A DNA stretch of 64,000 nt from Geomonas oryzisoli (lineage in GTDB: Bacteria > Desulfobacterota > Desulfuromonadia > Geobacterales > Geobacteraceae). Every line of letters starts with the position of its first letter. Within the stretch, counting starts at the first letter, position 1. Of the stretch, positions 16,814 to 26,871 are shown piece by piece. The stretch lies in contig NZ_CP076723.1 of NCBI RefSeq assembly GCF_018986915.1, forward strand, positions 3,707,501 through 3,771,500, written 5' to 3'. The notes beneath the pieces were generated by a model. It saw only the letters and a program-made list of their open reading frames with translations, made no database searches and was not told the DNA's origin. The translations under genes were made by a program, and so were the position numbers.

Positions 16814-17218
16814 TCAGTCGACCGGCTCCTCCAGCACCACGAGGTAGCCGTCCGGATCGAAGCACCAGACCTCGTAGGTGCCGTAGGGCTTGCGTTCCAG
16901 GGGATAGAGGATCTCGAGGTCCTCTTCCAGAAGCTCCTGGTAGATGTCCTCGATCCCCTCGACCACGAGGTGCAGCGTCATGCCGACCCCGCGCGGAAAA
17001 CCCTGCAGGCGCGCCTGCAGGATCGGGTGCAGCTGCGCCACCGCCGCATCGTCCACGAAGATGATCTGGAACCCGTCGGCCTCCAGAAGCAGATGCTCCG
17101 GCGCTCCCAGCGCGATGAGCGGACGCTGCACCGGCAGGCCGAGGATCCCGGCGTAGAAGGCCTCGGTGGTCCCGAGGTCGGACACGCAGAGCTGGATGGT
17201 AAGCGGGATCTCGTCCAC
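16814..17218 (-). CDS. VOC-superfamily (glyoxalase/bleomycin-resistance-like) protein
   Basis: The 134-residue protein is a single vicinal-oxygen-chelate domain, starting with IPLTIQLCVSDLGTTEAFY and ending with the PDGYLVVLEE strand typical of the family. Paired beta-alpha-beta-beta-beta modules are seen at about residues 6-60 and 75-130. The usual metal ligands are only partly evident, so the substrate cannot be named. It lies immediately downstream of ccdA on the same strand and is probably co-transcribed with the thiol-redox genes. Confidence 0.82.
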   Translation of the reverse strand: MDEIPLTIQLCVSDLGTTEAFYAGILGLPVQRPLIALGAPEHLLLEADGFQIIFVDDAAVAQLHPILQARLQGFPRGVGMTLHLVVEGIEDIYQELLEEDLEILYPLERKPYGTYEVWCFDPDGYLVVLEEPVD

Positions 17219-17236
17219 GGCGCTCCCCTCCGGGCG

Positions 17237-17953
17237 CTACTCGCCGAACCAGGCGCTGGTGTACCTGCTGATCAGCACCATCGAGTTGGTGAAGATCAGG
17301 ATGCCCACCACGACCATGAAGGCCCCGGTGATGATCTCGAACATCCGTATGTGCCGCTTGAAGCGGCGGAAGAAGATCAGGAACTGGTGCAGCGCGAGGG
17401 AGGCGATGAAGAACGGGATGGCGAGCCCCATGGAGTAGGACAGCAAAAGCCAGACCCCGCGCCCTTCCGTGGCGGCGACGGCGAGGATGGTGGCCAGGAT
17501 CGGTCCGATGCACGGCGTCCAACCGGCGGCGAAGACCACCCCCACCACGAAGCTCCCCAGGTACCCGGCGGGCTTTCTGTGCAGGGTGAGCTTCTTCTCG
17601 CCCAGCAGCATGGTGATGTCGAACAGCCCCGACACGTGGATGCCGAAGACGACGATCAGGATGCCGCCGATGCGGCGGATGGCGGTCTTGTGCTCGTGCA
17701 GGAAATCCCCGACCAGGGTGGCCGAGGCCCCCAGCAGGACGAAGACGCAGGTGAAGCCTGCGATGAAGAGCAGGGAGTGGATGATGGTCTGCTGCCGCAC
17801 CTTGTGGCTTGGGTGCTCCGCGTTCAGGTCCGCGAAGGAAAGCCCGGTGATGTAGGTGATATACGACGGGATGAGCGGCAGCACGCAAGGGGAGAGAAAC
17901 GACAGCAGCCCCGCCACGAAAGCGCCGATCATGCTGATGTTGTTCGTTTCCAT
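17237..17953 (-). CDS. ccdA: CcdA-type thiol-reductant transporter (DsbD transmembrane domain family)
   Basis: The 238-residue membrane protein has six predicted helices and the family signatures FLSPCVLPLIPSYI and GWTPCIGPILATI, each holding one of the paired catalytic Cys residues. CcdA takes electrons from cytoplasmic thioredoxin and passes them across the membrane to periplasmic thioredoxin-like proteins, mainly to keep apocytochrome c haem-binding thiols reduced. The ATG at 17953 follows an AGGAGG site; an in-frame extension to 18004 has none. It lies next to a TlpA/ResA-like lipoprotein, its likely electron acceptor, which fits the large cytochrome complement. Confidence 0.92.
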   Translation of the reverse strand: METNNISMIGAFVAGLLSFLSPCVLPLIPSYITYITGLSFADLNAEHPSHKVRQQTIIHSLLFIAGFTCVFVLLGASATLVGDFLHEHKTAIRRIGGILIVVFGIHVSGLFDITMLLGEKKLTLHRKPAGYLGSFVVGVVFAAGWTPCIGPILATILAVAATEGRGVWLLLSYSMGLAIPFFIASLALHQFLIFFRRFKRHIRMFEIITGAFMVVVGILIFTNSMVLISRYTSAWFGE

Positions 17954-18013
17954 ATGGTTCCTCCTGGCGTTTGACGGTTGCGCCCCCCGCGACATCGGGG
18001 GCAAGCGGCCGGC

Positions 18014-18528
18014 TTATTTGCCGGCCATGATTTCCTGCAGGGCCTGGATCACCTCGGGATGGCTCCAGTCCAGCCCCCCCACCACCTTCTTCCGGATCAC
18101 ACCCTTGCCATCGACCACGAAGGTCTCGGGGACGCCGGTGGTGCCGTAGCGTCTGGCTACCTGGCCGTCGGTGTCGAGCAGGGCGGGGAGCGTGACGCCG
18201 CCGCGCTTGAAGAACTCCTCCACCGCGCCCTTACCCCCCTCGTCGATGGAAATGGCGAGCATCTGGAAGTTCTTACCCTGCATCGCCTGGTTGAGCTTCA
18301 CCATGGACGGGATCTCCTCCCGGCAGGGGGGGCACCAGGTCGCCCAGAAGTTCACCAGCACCAGTTTACCCTTAAGGCTCGACAACTGCACCGGTTTGCC
18401 GGAGAGGTCCTTCAGTGTGAAATCCGGGGCGGGGTTCCCCTCCACGGCAGGCGCTTGGGCCTCTTTCTTTGCGCACCCAAAGGCCGCCAGCACGGCTACC
18501 ACGAGCAGGGCAGCGATCAAACGTCTCA

Positions 18529-18529
<1 letters not shown>
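18014..18529 (-). CDS. TlpA/ResA-like thiol-disulfide oxidoreductase lipoprotein
   Basis: The 171-residue protein has a lipoprotein signal ending in AAFGC with Cys19, followed by a thioredoxin fold of the TlpA/ResA class. The active site WCPPC is at residues 65-69 (Cys66 and Cys69). It should sit in the periplasm on a lipid anchor and reduce disulfides, for instance in CXXCH motifs before haem attachment. The gene precedes ccdA, which probably supplies its electrons. Its start codon overlaps the end of the upstream NtrC-type regulator gene by one base, so the three genes are one transcript. Confidence 0.92.
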
Positions 18530-19890
<1,361 letters not shown>

Positions 19891-20254
19891 GGTTTCCCGG
19901 ATGAGGACGAAAGGGGTCGTATAAGGAGACAGGTCAATTTTTAACCGATTTACCCAGCGAGGGCAACCCTTTTTATAATGAACCTAATCTCGGCGCCTCT
20001 GCCCCTGACGGGCGGCAGCCTGCGAAGTCGCCAGCGCCGCGGCTCGCCCAAAGGGGACCTCGCGCAGCAGGACACGGAACTCACATGAGGGATCTGACGG
20101 TGACGGGAGTAACGAAGGGTGCGTGAAGAAAGCCTGGGAGGATTCGAAAAGAGGGTAATTAAGGGAAAAAGAGGACGACTGGTGCCGCTTAAGCCAAGCG
20201 GTACCACTGTTGCCCCGGGTGGACAGCCCGGGCATGAACTGCGCCACGGTCGGG
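19891..20254. other. Structured intergenic region without a recognised gene
   Basis: The region contains a long-range stem CGGCGC/GCGCCG (19991-19996 with 20034-20039) enclosing GC-rich sequence, a strong hairpin with arms GGTGCCGCTT and AAGCGGTACC (about 20181-20205), and two CCCGGG palindromes (20215-20235). None matches a riboswitch family I can recognise. On the minus strand the hairpin at 20181-20205 is followed by TCCTCTTTTT and could terminate the 20255-20554 gene. Confidence 0.5.
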
Positions 20255-20554
20255 CTAGGGGCGACGCCCCCGGGGCCTGCGTGGGCCGCCGAAGTAGCTT
20301 TGGGTCAGCTCGCGGGTGCCGATCGCCAGAGGGAGCAGGTCTTCGTGCCGTTTCAGCGTCTCAGGCAGCGACGGCCCGTCCGTGATGATGAAATCGTCCT
20401 CGCCCAGACAGGTCTTGGCGAAGAAGCGCCCGGCGGCGCTGCAGAAGATCTTTATACTAAACACCTCTCCGTTCACTTCCAGTTCAGACGAGTGCAACAG
20501 CATCTCTTCGTCCACATCTCCCCCCGGAATTTCATAACACTGAATAGAAGACAT
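20255..20554 (-). CDS. Unknown small protein (about 99 aa)
   Basis: I do not recognise this protein. From the ATG at 20554 it reads as 99 residues, with a folded-looking centre (SELEVNGEVFSIKIFCSAAG, then FFAKTCLGEDDFIITDG) and a basic C-terminus. The ATG lacks a good ribosome-binding site. An in-frame GTG at 20515 right after a GGGGGGAG run, or the ATG at 20503, are alternatives that would remove 13 or 17 residues. The central part alternates strand and turn like a small beta domain. The neighbours give no clue to function. Confidence 0.55.
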   Translation of the reverse strand: MSSIQCYEIPGGDVDEEMLLHSSELEVNGEVFSIKIFCSAAGRFFAKTCLGEDDFIITDGPSLPETLKRHEDLLPLAIGTRELTQSYFGGPRRPRGRRP

Positions 20555-20756
20555 GGATTGAACAGCAAGAACTGCACCAAGGGGAGGGAAGCCCGGGCGG
20601 GCGGAGCCGGCGAATGCGGAAAGGCGCAATCCGGCTTGAGGAAAACAAATGAGCACCGGGTAACCGATGCTCATTAAGAATAGGTGAACGAGAAAAAAGC
20701 CTGTCGTTTTCCGAAAAAATGGCGGGAAAGCCGCTAAATGACGGGGCTCGGGACGG

Positions 20757-21725
20757 TTATTTGACTCGGGTCACCACGTAGTCGGCAAGCTCGGCAAGTG
20801 CCTCACGGGCGGCCGACGCGGGGAACTTCTCGAGGTGCTTCTTGCACAGGGCGACGTGCTCGCCGGCCGAAGCCACCGTGTGCTCGATGCCGCCGTAGCG
20901 TTGCACCAGGGCCAGCACCTGGCCGAAATCCTCGTCCGAGAGGAGGTCCTTCTCCACCACGCCGGCGATGAAGTCGCGTTCCTGGTCGCTGCACTGCTTG
21001 AGGGTGTGGATGAGCGGCAGCGTGATCTTCCCTTCCTCGAGGTCGTGTCCGATGCTCTTGCCGAACTGCTCTTCGCTGGCGGTGTAGTCCAGGGTGTCGT
21101 CCATGAGCTGGAAGGCGATGCCGAGGTCCATGCCGTAGTCCGCGACCGCCTGCCTGAGCTCGGGGTCCACGCCGCCGAGGATGGCGCCGACCTCGCAGGC
21201 CGCAGAGAGGAGAATGGCGGTCTTGCTGCGTACCACCTCGATGTAGCGCTCCACGGTGATCTCGAGGTCGCTGGTGCAGACCAGCTGCAGCACTTCGCCT
21301 TCCGCGATCATGGTCGTGGCGTCGGCGAGTACCTTGAGGATGCCCAGGTCGCCGTCGGCCACCATGAGCGAAAAGGACTTGGAAAAGAGGAAGTCGCCGA
21401 CCAGGACCGAGGCTTCGTTGCCCCAGAGGGTGTTGGCGGAGGCCAGACCGCGGCGCAGGTTCGCGTTGTCCACCACGTCGTCATGCAACAGGGTGGCGGT
21501 GTGGATGAACTCCACCACGCTGGCCAGCGGTACGCTGCGGCTCCCCTCGTAACCACAGAGCCTGGCCGCCAGAAGCACCAGCGCCGGACGGATCCTCTTC
21601 CCGCCGCTGGAAAGCACGTACTCGCCCACCTTGCGAATCAGCGGGACATCCGACTGCAGATCCTTCTTGAACTGCAGTTCCACGTTTTTGAGATCTTCCC
21701 CAATCAGGGCAAGCGCTGCATCCAT
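20757..21725 (-). CDS. Polyprenyl diphosphate synthase (long-chain trans-isoprenyl type)
   Basis: The 322-residue protein carries both Asp-rich motifs of trans-prenyltransferases: DDVVD at 82-86 followed by NANLRRG, and DDTLD at 209-213. GGKRIRP (41-47) is the usual substrate-binding segment. It condenses isopentenyl diphosphate units onto an allylic primer; the length and the small residues before the first motif point to a long-chain (C40-C50) product for the quinone side chain, such as menaquinone in this group. It acts in the cytoplasm near the membrane. IspB/octaprenyl-type naming is plausible but chain length is not provable from sequence. Confidence 0.92.
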   Translation of the reverse strand: MDAALALIGEDLKNVELQFKKDLQSDVPLIRKVGEYVLSSGGKRIRPALVLLAARLCGYEGSRSVPLASVVEFIHTATLLHDDVVDNANLRRGLASANTLWGNEASVLVGDFLFSKSFSLMVADGDLGILKVLADATTMIAEGEVLQLVCTSDLEITVERYIEVVRSKTAILLSAACEVGAILGGVDPELRQAVADYGMDLGIAFQLMDDTLDYTASEEQFGKSIGHDLEEGKITLPLIHTLKQCSDQERDFIAGVVEKDLLSDEDFGQVLALVQRYGGIEHTVASAGEHVALCKKHLEKFPASAAREALAELADYVVTRVK

Positions 21726-21781
21726 AATAAGGCCTCGGTTCTGCGACTCGCACTAGGGCTGTCTTAGGCTTAGAAATTATT

Positions 21782-21807
21782 AACGGCACGAAATCGCGCC
21801 GTTTTTC
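21782..21807. other. Stem-loop upstream of the polyprenyl synthase gene
   Basis: AACGGC and GCCGTT form a stem around an AT-rich loop, with a T run on the plus strand. It could be a terminator or part of the leader of the minus-strand gene. Confidence 0.4.
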
Positions 21808-21948
21808 TGCACCAGCAGGGCTGGGAATTTTAATGGGAAACGACGGAGCACTCTAACAAATCCGTATTCAATATTCAAGGCATTTCGTCTACGAAGATGA
21901 GGCGCGGACAGGGGAAACGGAGGGGTGCGGGGGGCAGATACAGCAAGA

Positions 21949-21976
21949 AAGGGCGGGACCGTCACGGCCCCGCCCC
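21949..21976 (-). terminator. Terminator of the Fis-like gene
   Basis: On the minus strand GGGCGGGG and CCCGCCC form a stem with loop CCGTGACGGT, followed by TTTCTT. It lies seven bases after the stop at 21983. Confidence 0.7.
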
Positions 21977-21982
21977 CCTGCT

Positions 21983-22453
21983 TCAGGCGGCGCGCTGCTC
22001 CTGGTTCACCAGGCCGCACAGCTTCAGTTCCTTTTCGAGCTTCGCCTTGGTGAGTCCCAACGCGCGGCACATCCTCTCCCGGTTGCAGTCGTAACGCTCC
22101 ATGGCCATGAGCAGCAGCGCCTTTCTGAGCGAGACCGAGAGCTTGTCCATGACGTGCTCCCTGGATGTCGCCGAGATCAGGGTGAAAAAGGGTTGCAGGC
22201 TTCTCTGGAAGAGCTGGGCGCTTTCATCGACATGCATCTTGCGTTCGGTATTCATCTTTCTCACCCTCATCAAGTTGGCTGCGATCTTGTCCATATCCTC
22301 ATTCAACAGATGCCAGACATCCGGATCGTAGGCCACGGTCAACACCACGGCGATCCGTTCCGCGTCAGGAATCTGCTGCCGCTTGACCAGCACCACCTCC
22401 ATCGCGCCGAACCCGTCTCCTGCCGTACAGGCCCCTCTATGATTGCTCACCAT
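21983..22453 (-). CDS. Unknown protein with Fis-like C-terminal helix-turn-helix
   Basis: The 156-residue protein starts at an ATG six bases after GGGAGG. The first 110 residues match no family I know; they are helical and include a stretch with many Met residues. The last 45 residues (MERYDCNRERMCRALGLTKAKL in two parts around residue 118-140) look like the Fis-type helix-turn-helix of sigma-54 activators, but there is no AAA+ domain. A DNA-binding regulator or a nucleoid-type protein is possible. It has its own terminator and no same-strand neighbour close upstream. Confidence 0.65.
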   Translation of the reverse strand: MVSNHRGACTAGDGFGAMEVVLVKRQQIPDAERIAVVLTVAYDPDVWHLLNEDMDKIAANLMRVRKMNTERKMHVDESAQLFQRSLQPFFTLISATSREHVMDKLSVSLRKALLLMAMERYDCNRERMCRALGLTKAKLEKELKLCGLVNQEQRAA

Positions 22454-22785
22454 GTCCCACCTCCCAGTCGCGGTATCGAACAGCGAACCCGACCGCGCCC
22501 GCTGTTCATTTTTGATGGCACCTTGTCCGTTTCAACTGCCGTACCAATTCCGGCGGCCGACGGACCAGGGCCCAAGCGCCTGGTTTTCCACGATTATTCC
22601 CGCATGCCGGCGCGACGTGCAGCGGGTCCCTGCCGAAAATGTTGTTCACAACTTGCACATCGCCGCCGGGATTGTGCAATTTAGGCCTAGCACGCTCCGA
22701 CTTGAATAAAAACTAATCTATGCTATCATGCCCCGACGCACATGAGAAAGACGCGGGCAACGCCCTAATCAAAACAGGAGGGGAC
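22454..22785. other. Divergent intergenic region upstream of pgi
   Basis: It separates the minus-strand Fis-like gene from pgi and contains the pgi promoter at 22702-22729 and the AGGAGGGG ribosome-binding site just before 22786. No gene is seen. Confidence 0.6.
22702..22729 (+). promoter_or_regulatory. Likely sigma-70 promoter of pgi
   Basis: TTGAAT (22702-22707) and TATCAT (22724-22729) are spaced by 16 bases in an AT-rich patch, 57 bases before the start codon. Confidence 0.6.
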
Positions 22786-24378
22786 ATGCAAAAGCTGCAG
22801 CTTTGGGAGCGCTACAAGAACCGGCTCTACCACCATGCCGAACTGGACCTTACCGTCGACACCAGCCGCATGAACTTTCCCGACTCATACCTCGATGAGA
22901 TGGAACCGCGTCTGCAGAAGGCATACGAAGCAATGGCCGAGCTGGAGGCTGGAGCCGTGGCGAATCCCGACGAGCAGCGCATGGTGGGGCACTACTGGCT
23001 CAGGGCCCCGGAGCTGGCGCCGACACCGGAGCTTGCCGAAGAGATCCGCGCCACCCTAGCCTCCGTGAAGGCCTTCGCCTCCTCCGTGCACCAGGGCAAC
23101 ATCGCCGCTCCCGACGGGCACCGCTTCGAAAACCTGCTGATCGTCGGCATCGGCGGCTCCGCACTCGGGCCGCAGTTCGTGGCGGACAGCCTCGGCGGCC
23201 CGCAGGACCGCATGAAGGTCTTTTTCTTCGACAACACCGATCCCGACGGCATGGACAAGGTGCTGGCCGAGATCGGCACCGGGCTCAAGCGGACGTTGAC
23301 CGTGGTGATCTCCAAAAGCGGCGGCACCAAGGAAACCCGCAACGGCATGCTCGAGGCGCGCCAGGCCTTCGAGAAGGCGGGGCTTCACTTTGCCGCTCAC
23401 GCGGTCGCCGTTACCGGCAGCGACAGCGAGCTCGACCGTACCGCATCGCAGGAGGGGTGGCTGGGCACGCTCCCCATGTGGGACTGGGTCGGCGGCCGCA
23501 CCTCGGTGACCTCCGCGGTGGGGCTCCTCCCGGCGGCCTTGCAGGGGATCGACATCGACCAGCTCCTGGCGGGCGCGGGAATCTGCGACCAGGCGACCCG
23601 CAGCCGCGTGACCAGGGACAACCCCGCCGCGCTCCTTGCCCTTTCCTGGTTCCACGCCACCGGCGGCAAGGGGACCCGCGACATGGTGCTCCTCCCCTAC
23701 AAGGACCGGCTGCTCCTGTTTTCCCGCTACCTGCAGCAGCTCATCATGGAATCGCTGGGCAAGGAACTGGACCGCGACGGCAACACGGTGCTCCAGGGGA
23801 TCACGGTCTACGGCAACAAAGGCTCCACCGATCAGCACGCCTACGTGCAGCAGCTGCGCGAAGGGGTTGCCAACTTCTTCGTCACCTTCATCGAAGTACT
23901 TAAGGACCGGGAAGGGGCATCCATGTTGGTCGAACCGGGAGCCACCTCGGGAGACTACCTGTCCGGCTTTTTCCAGGGGACCAGGTCGGCGCTCTATGAA
24001 AAGGATCGCGAATCGGTTACCATCACCATCCGCGAGGTCAGCCCCCGTAGCGTCGGTGCGCTGATCGCGCTGTACGAGCGGGCGGTCGGACTGTACGCCT
24101 CGCTCATCAACGTGAACGCCTACCATCAACCCGGTGTCGAGGCGGGCAAGAAAGCCGCCGGTACCGTGCTCAAGCTGCAGGGAGAAATCCTGGAGATGCT
24201 GCGGCGGCAGCCGGACCGGGAGTTCACCTGCGCGGACATGGCCATGACCCTGGCGCGCCCCGAAGATGTGGAGACGGTATTCATGATCCTGCGCCACCTG
24301 GCCGCGAACCCCGGCCACAGGGTGAGCGCCACCCCCGGGGACAAGGTGTGGGAGAACAGGTTCCGCGCCGCCAGATGA
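22786..24378 (+). CDS. pgi: Glucose-6-phosphate isomerase
   Basis: The 530-residue protein interconverts glucose 6-phosphate and fructose 6-phosphate in the cytoplasm. Family signatures include [13 protein letters not shown] near residue 125, [14 protein letters not shown] near 190 and [19 protein letters not shown] near 238. A C-terminal extension of roughly 80 residues past the usual core, ending in a wing-like HTH-type segment, is present. The ATG at 22786 follows AGGAGGGG; the longer reading from 22720 has no site. In a window with GlgA and GH57 it links glycogen and sugar-nucleotide metabolism. Confidence 0.93.
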   Translation: MQKLQLWERYKNRLYHHAELDLTVDTSRMNFPDSYLDEMEPRLQKAYEAMAELEAGAVANPDEQRMVGHYWLRAPELAPTPELAEEIRATLASVKAFASSVHQGNIAAPDGHRFENLLIVGIGGSALGPQFVADSLGGPQDRMKVFFFDNTDPDGMDKVLAEIGTGLKRTLTVVISKSGGTKETRNGMLEARQAFEKAGLHFAAHAVAVTGSDSELDRTASQEGWLGTLPMWDWVGGRTSVTSAVGLLPAALQGIDIDQLLAGAGICDQATRSRVTRDNPAALLALSWFHATGGKGTRDMVLLPYKDRLLLFSRYLQQLIMESLGKELDRDGNTVLQGITVYGNKGSTDQHAYVQQLREGVANFFVTFIEVLKDREGASMLVEPGATSGDYLSGFFQGTRSALYEKDRESVTITIREVSPRSVGALIALYERAVGLYASLINVNAYHQPGVEAGKKAAGTVLKLQGEILEMLRRQPDREFTCADMAMTLARPEDVETVFMILRHLAANPGHRVSATPGDKVWENRFRAAR

Positions 24379-24388
24379 AATCACACCC

Positions 24389-24427
24389 CTTAACGCAAAG
24401 GCGCAAAGACACCAAGACGCAAAGGAA
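24389..24427 (+). repeat. CGCAAAG repeat, half element
   Basis: The sequence TTAACGCAAAGGCGCAAAG followed by ACACCAAGACGCAAAG belongs to the same family as the paired copy at 39724-39802 and the tandem copies at 55806-56110. It lies just after the pgi stop. Confidence 0.7.
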
Positions 24428-24450
24428 CGACGAAACCGATGCATTAACGT

Positions 24451-24468
24451 CCCCCCCTTTGCGAAGGG
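24451..24468 (+). repeat. Left arm of a CCCCCTTTGCGAAGGGGG repeat split by the IS481 insertion
   Basis: The arm CCCCCCCTTTGCGAAGGG ends exactly at the insertion point; its continuation lies at 25735-25812. An undisrupted relative is at 27296-27391. Confidence 0.75.
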
Positions 24469-25734
24469 TGTATAGACCGGAGTCAAGGGTGACAGTCGTT
24501 CGGAGACATGGGTGACACTTTTTTCTCACCAATCCGGATCTCCCGGAGCTTGTGGTGGCAGTAGTAAATCAAAAATGTTCCGTCCTGATCCGTGGGGCGA
24601 AAAGCAACCGGTTCCCCTCGTAACGCCCTGGAGACCCTGAACACTTGGCCTTTGAAGAAGACGATCCCTTTGTCCTGCACTTTTCGGACGTGATCACCGG
24701 GCGCATACTCGATTCGCGGTGGCACCTCTGGGTACATCCGTGCACTTGGCTGATAGCGGGTAACTGGCGGCTTTTGCCCTAATGACTCATGTGGCCGCTT
24801 TGAGTTGTACAAGACTCTAAACTCGTCAAAAGCTTGTTGGCATTGAGCTAAATCGTCGAAATTTTTACCAGCTATTGCTTCTACAAGCAGGGTGCGGTGA
24901 AACCGCTCGTCTTTACCCTGGGTCTGAGGGTGGTATGGCCGTGAATGACTCACACCTACTCCGAGCCGGATTAACCAGGCTGTCAGCACAGTGAGTTGGT
25001 ATTCTCCGTCGTCTCCCCAGGGACTGCCATTATCCATGGTCATTCGGTCTGGCAATCCGTAGTTTCGAAAGGCGGCAACAAGAGCATTCTTTACGCTAGC
25101 AGTTGTCTCGTCGCCACAAGCTTGGAGCACCAGGTTGTAGCGAGAGTGGTCATCTAGGACCGTCAACGGGTGACAGCGGCCCTGACGGGTTAGAAAATGG
25201 CCTTTGAAGTCCATCTGCCACAGAGCATTCGGGTGGGGATGCTCAAAACGAATAAAAGCCCTGTGCTTTGCGGACTCTGCCGGGGCTAACTGACCGTTAC
25301 GGCGTAAGATCTCAGTAATCGTGGAAGCTGCAGGGAACACTTGTTTCCCGTCTGCTTCCAGACAAGCCTTGATCTTACGGCCACCCCAAGCCGGGTGCTC
25401 TTTTCTAAGCGCAAGGATTGCACTCTCGACGGAGACATCAGTCTGTACAGGACTGTTATGGGGGCGTCGAGAGCAGTCGTAAAGGCCAGCATCTCCATGC
25501 TCCTTATACCGACGAATCCACTTATAGCCTTTGTCGCGGCTGATGTTGAACTGCCGACAAAGCTGCGAAATATTGCTGCCGTCTTGAATCGCTAACATCA
25601 CGAACTCTGTCCTGAGGGTCATGGTCGTCACCTCTTGCCAAGGCATGCCCACCTCCAAAGAGGGAAGTAATTTCTTGGCAATAAGTGTCACCCATGTCTC
25701 CGAACATGTGTAACCTATGTCTCCGGTCTATACA
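24469..25734 (-). mobile_element. Complete IS481-family insertion sequence (1266 bp) with 5-bp target duplication
   Basis: The ends form imperfect inverted repeats of about 50 bases, both opening TGTATAGACCGGAG and both containing GGAGACATGGGTGACACTT further in. The motif GGAGACAT-GGTGACAC occurs more than once per end, so the ends carry internal subrepeats that may be transposase sites. The bases AAGGG at 24464-24468 and at 25735-25739 are identical direct repeats, the likely target duplication. The single ORF is intact. The insertion lies inside an intergenic repeat between pgi and the threonine aldolase gene. Confidence 0.92.
24483..25646 (-). CDS. IS481-family transposase (DDE)
   Basis: The 387-residue protein begins at the ATG at 25646 behind a GGAGGTGGGC site; the frame is open to 25691 but without a better site. 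An N-terminal helix-turn-helix region (about residues 10-60) precedes an rve-type integrase core with Asp146 (in WQMDF), Asp205 (in MDNGSPWG) and Glu247 (in QGKDERFH), the expected catalytic triad. It cuts and rejoins the terminal repeats of the element. The last residues are encoded within the left inverted repeat. No frameshift or stop interrupts it, so the element may still be active. Confidence 0.93.
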   Translation of the reverse strand: MPWQEVTTMTLRTEFVMLAIQDGSNISQLCRQFNISRDKGYKWIRRYKEHGDAGLYDCSRRPHNSPVQTDVSVESAILALRKEHPAWGGRKIKACLEADGKQVFPAASTITEILRRNGQLAPAESAKHRAFIRFEHPHPNALWQMDFKGHFLTRQGRCHPLTVLDDHSRYNLVLQACGDETTASVKNALVAAFRNYGLPDRMTMDNGSPWGDDGEYQLTVLTAWLIRLGVGVSHSRPYHPQTQGKDERFHRTLLVEAIAGKNFDDLAQCQQAFDEFRVLYNSKRPHESLGQKPPVTRYQPSARMYPEVPPRIEYAPGDHVRKVQDKGIVFFKGQVFRVSRALRGEPVAFRPTDQDGTFLIYYCHHKLREIRIGEKKVSPMSPNDCHP

Positions 25735-25812
25735 AAGGGGGGACAGGGGGGATTGCCTCTCCCCAAATAAAAGCAAATCCCCCTGAATCCCCCTTCGCAA
25801 AGGGGGACTTTT
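25735..25812 (+). repeat. Right portion of the CCCCCTTTGCGAAGGGGG repeat disrupted by the IS
   Basis: After the duplicated AAGGG, the sequence continues GGGACAGGGGGGATT, a central spacer, AAATCCCCCTGAATCCCCC and TTCGCAAAGGGGGAC. With the 24451-24468 arm removed from the IS it forms a palindromic element like the one at 27296-27391. Confidence 0.75.
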
Positions 25813-25850
25813 ATTGGGACACACCTTCAACACCGGATACAGAGGAGCAG

Positions 25851-26870
25851 ATGAAGACAGTAGACCTGAGAAGCGACACGGTAACACGCCCCTCCGAGGC
25901 GATGCGCCGGGTGATGACAGAAGCCAATGTGGGGGACGACGTTTACGGCGAGGACCCGACGGTAAACAGGCTGGAGGCTATGGCGGCCGAGCTGCTGGGC
26001 AAGGAAAAGGCAATTTTCGTCCCCAGCGGCACCATGAGCAACCTGACCGCACTCCTTTCCCACTGCGGGCGCGGCGACGAGTACATCGCCGGGCAGGACG
26101 CGCACATCTACCGCTGGGAGGGAGGCGGCGGCGCCATCTTCGGCGGTATTCAACCCCAGCCCCTGGACTTCGAGGAGGACGGGACGCTGAACCTGGACCG
26201 GGTGCGCCGCGCCGTGAAACCGGCGGACCACCACCATGCAGTGACCCGACTCCTCTGCCTGGAGAACACCCAAGGGGGCCGGGTGCTCCCCCTCCCCTAC
26301 CTCGCAGAAGCGGCGGCCGTGGCCAAAGAATTGGGTCTCGCCATGCACCTCGACGGCGCACGCGTCTTCAACGCCGCCGTCTACCTCGGGGTTCCGGTGC
26401 GGGAGATCGCCCGGCACTTCGACTCGGTGTCGGTCTGCCTCTCCAAGGGGCTGGGCGCGCCGGTCGGCTCGGTGCTGTGCGGCAGCGCCGATCTGATCAA
26501 CCGCGCGCACCGCTGGCGCAAGGTGGCCGGCGGCGGCATGCGGCAGGCAGGCATCCTGGCGGCGGCTGGCATCTACGCCCTGCAGCGCAACGTGGAGCGG
26601 CTCGCCGAGGACCACGAGAACGCGGAACTCCTCTCCAGCGGCCTGGGCCACATCGACGAACTCCTGGTGAGCCAGGCGCGCACCAACATCCTCTTCGTCA
26701 CCCCGCCCGCCGGAAGCGCACCGCAACTGCGTGAGGCGTTAGCCGCCGAAGGGATCCTGATCGGGGGAGGCGACGTGATCCGCCTGGTGACCCATCTCGA
26801 CATCGACGGCGCCGACGTGGAGCGCACCGTGGCCGCCTTCAAGCGCTTCTTCGCGGGCAAGGGAAAGTGA
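25851..26870 (+). CDS. Low-specificity L-threonine aldolase
   Basis: The 339-residue PLP enzyme opens with VDLRSDTVTRPSEAMRR, the hallmark of threonine aldolases, and has VPSGTMSNL, the aspartate segment MHLDGAR, and the Schiff-base lysine Lys199 in LSKGLGAP. It cleaves threonine or allo-threonine to glycine and acetaldehyde in the cytoplasm. An AGGAG site lies before the ATG. The next gene (csaA) starts one base after its stop, so both are co-transcribed. Stereospecificity is not readable from the sequence. Confidence 0.92.
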   Translation: MKTVDLRSDTVTRPSEAMRRVMTEANVGDDVYGEDPTVNRLEAMAAELLGKEKAIFVPSGTMSNLTALLSHCGRGDEYIAGQDAHIYRWEGGGGAIFGGIQPQPLDFEEDGTLNLDRVRRAVKPADHHHAVTRLLCLENTQGGRVLPLPYLAEAAAVAKELGLAMHLDGARVFNAAVYLGVPVREIARHFDSVSVCLSKGLGAPVGSVLCGSADLINRAHRWRKVAGGGMRQAGILAAAGIYALQRNVERLAEDHENAELLSSGLGHIDELLVSQARTNILFVTPPAGSAPQLREALAAEGILIGGGDVIRLVTHLDIDGADVERTVAAFKRFFAGKGK

Positions 26871-26871
26871 C

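Noticed and set aside
19980-20045. Riboswitch (c-di-GMP, cobalamin or molybdenum cofactor type)
   Set aside because: The conserved boxes of these families are missing; only a GC-rich enclosing stem is seen.
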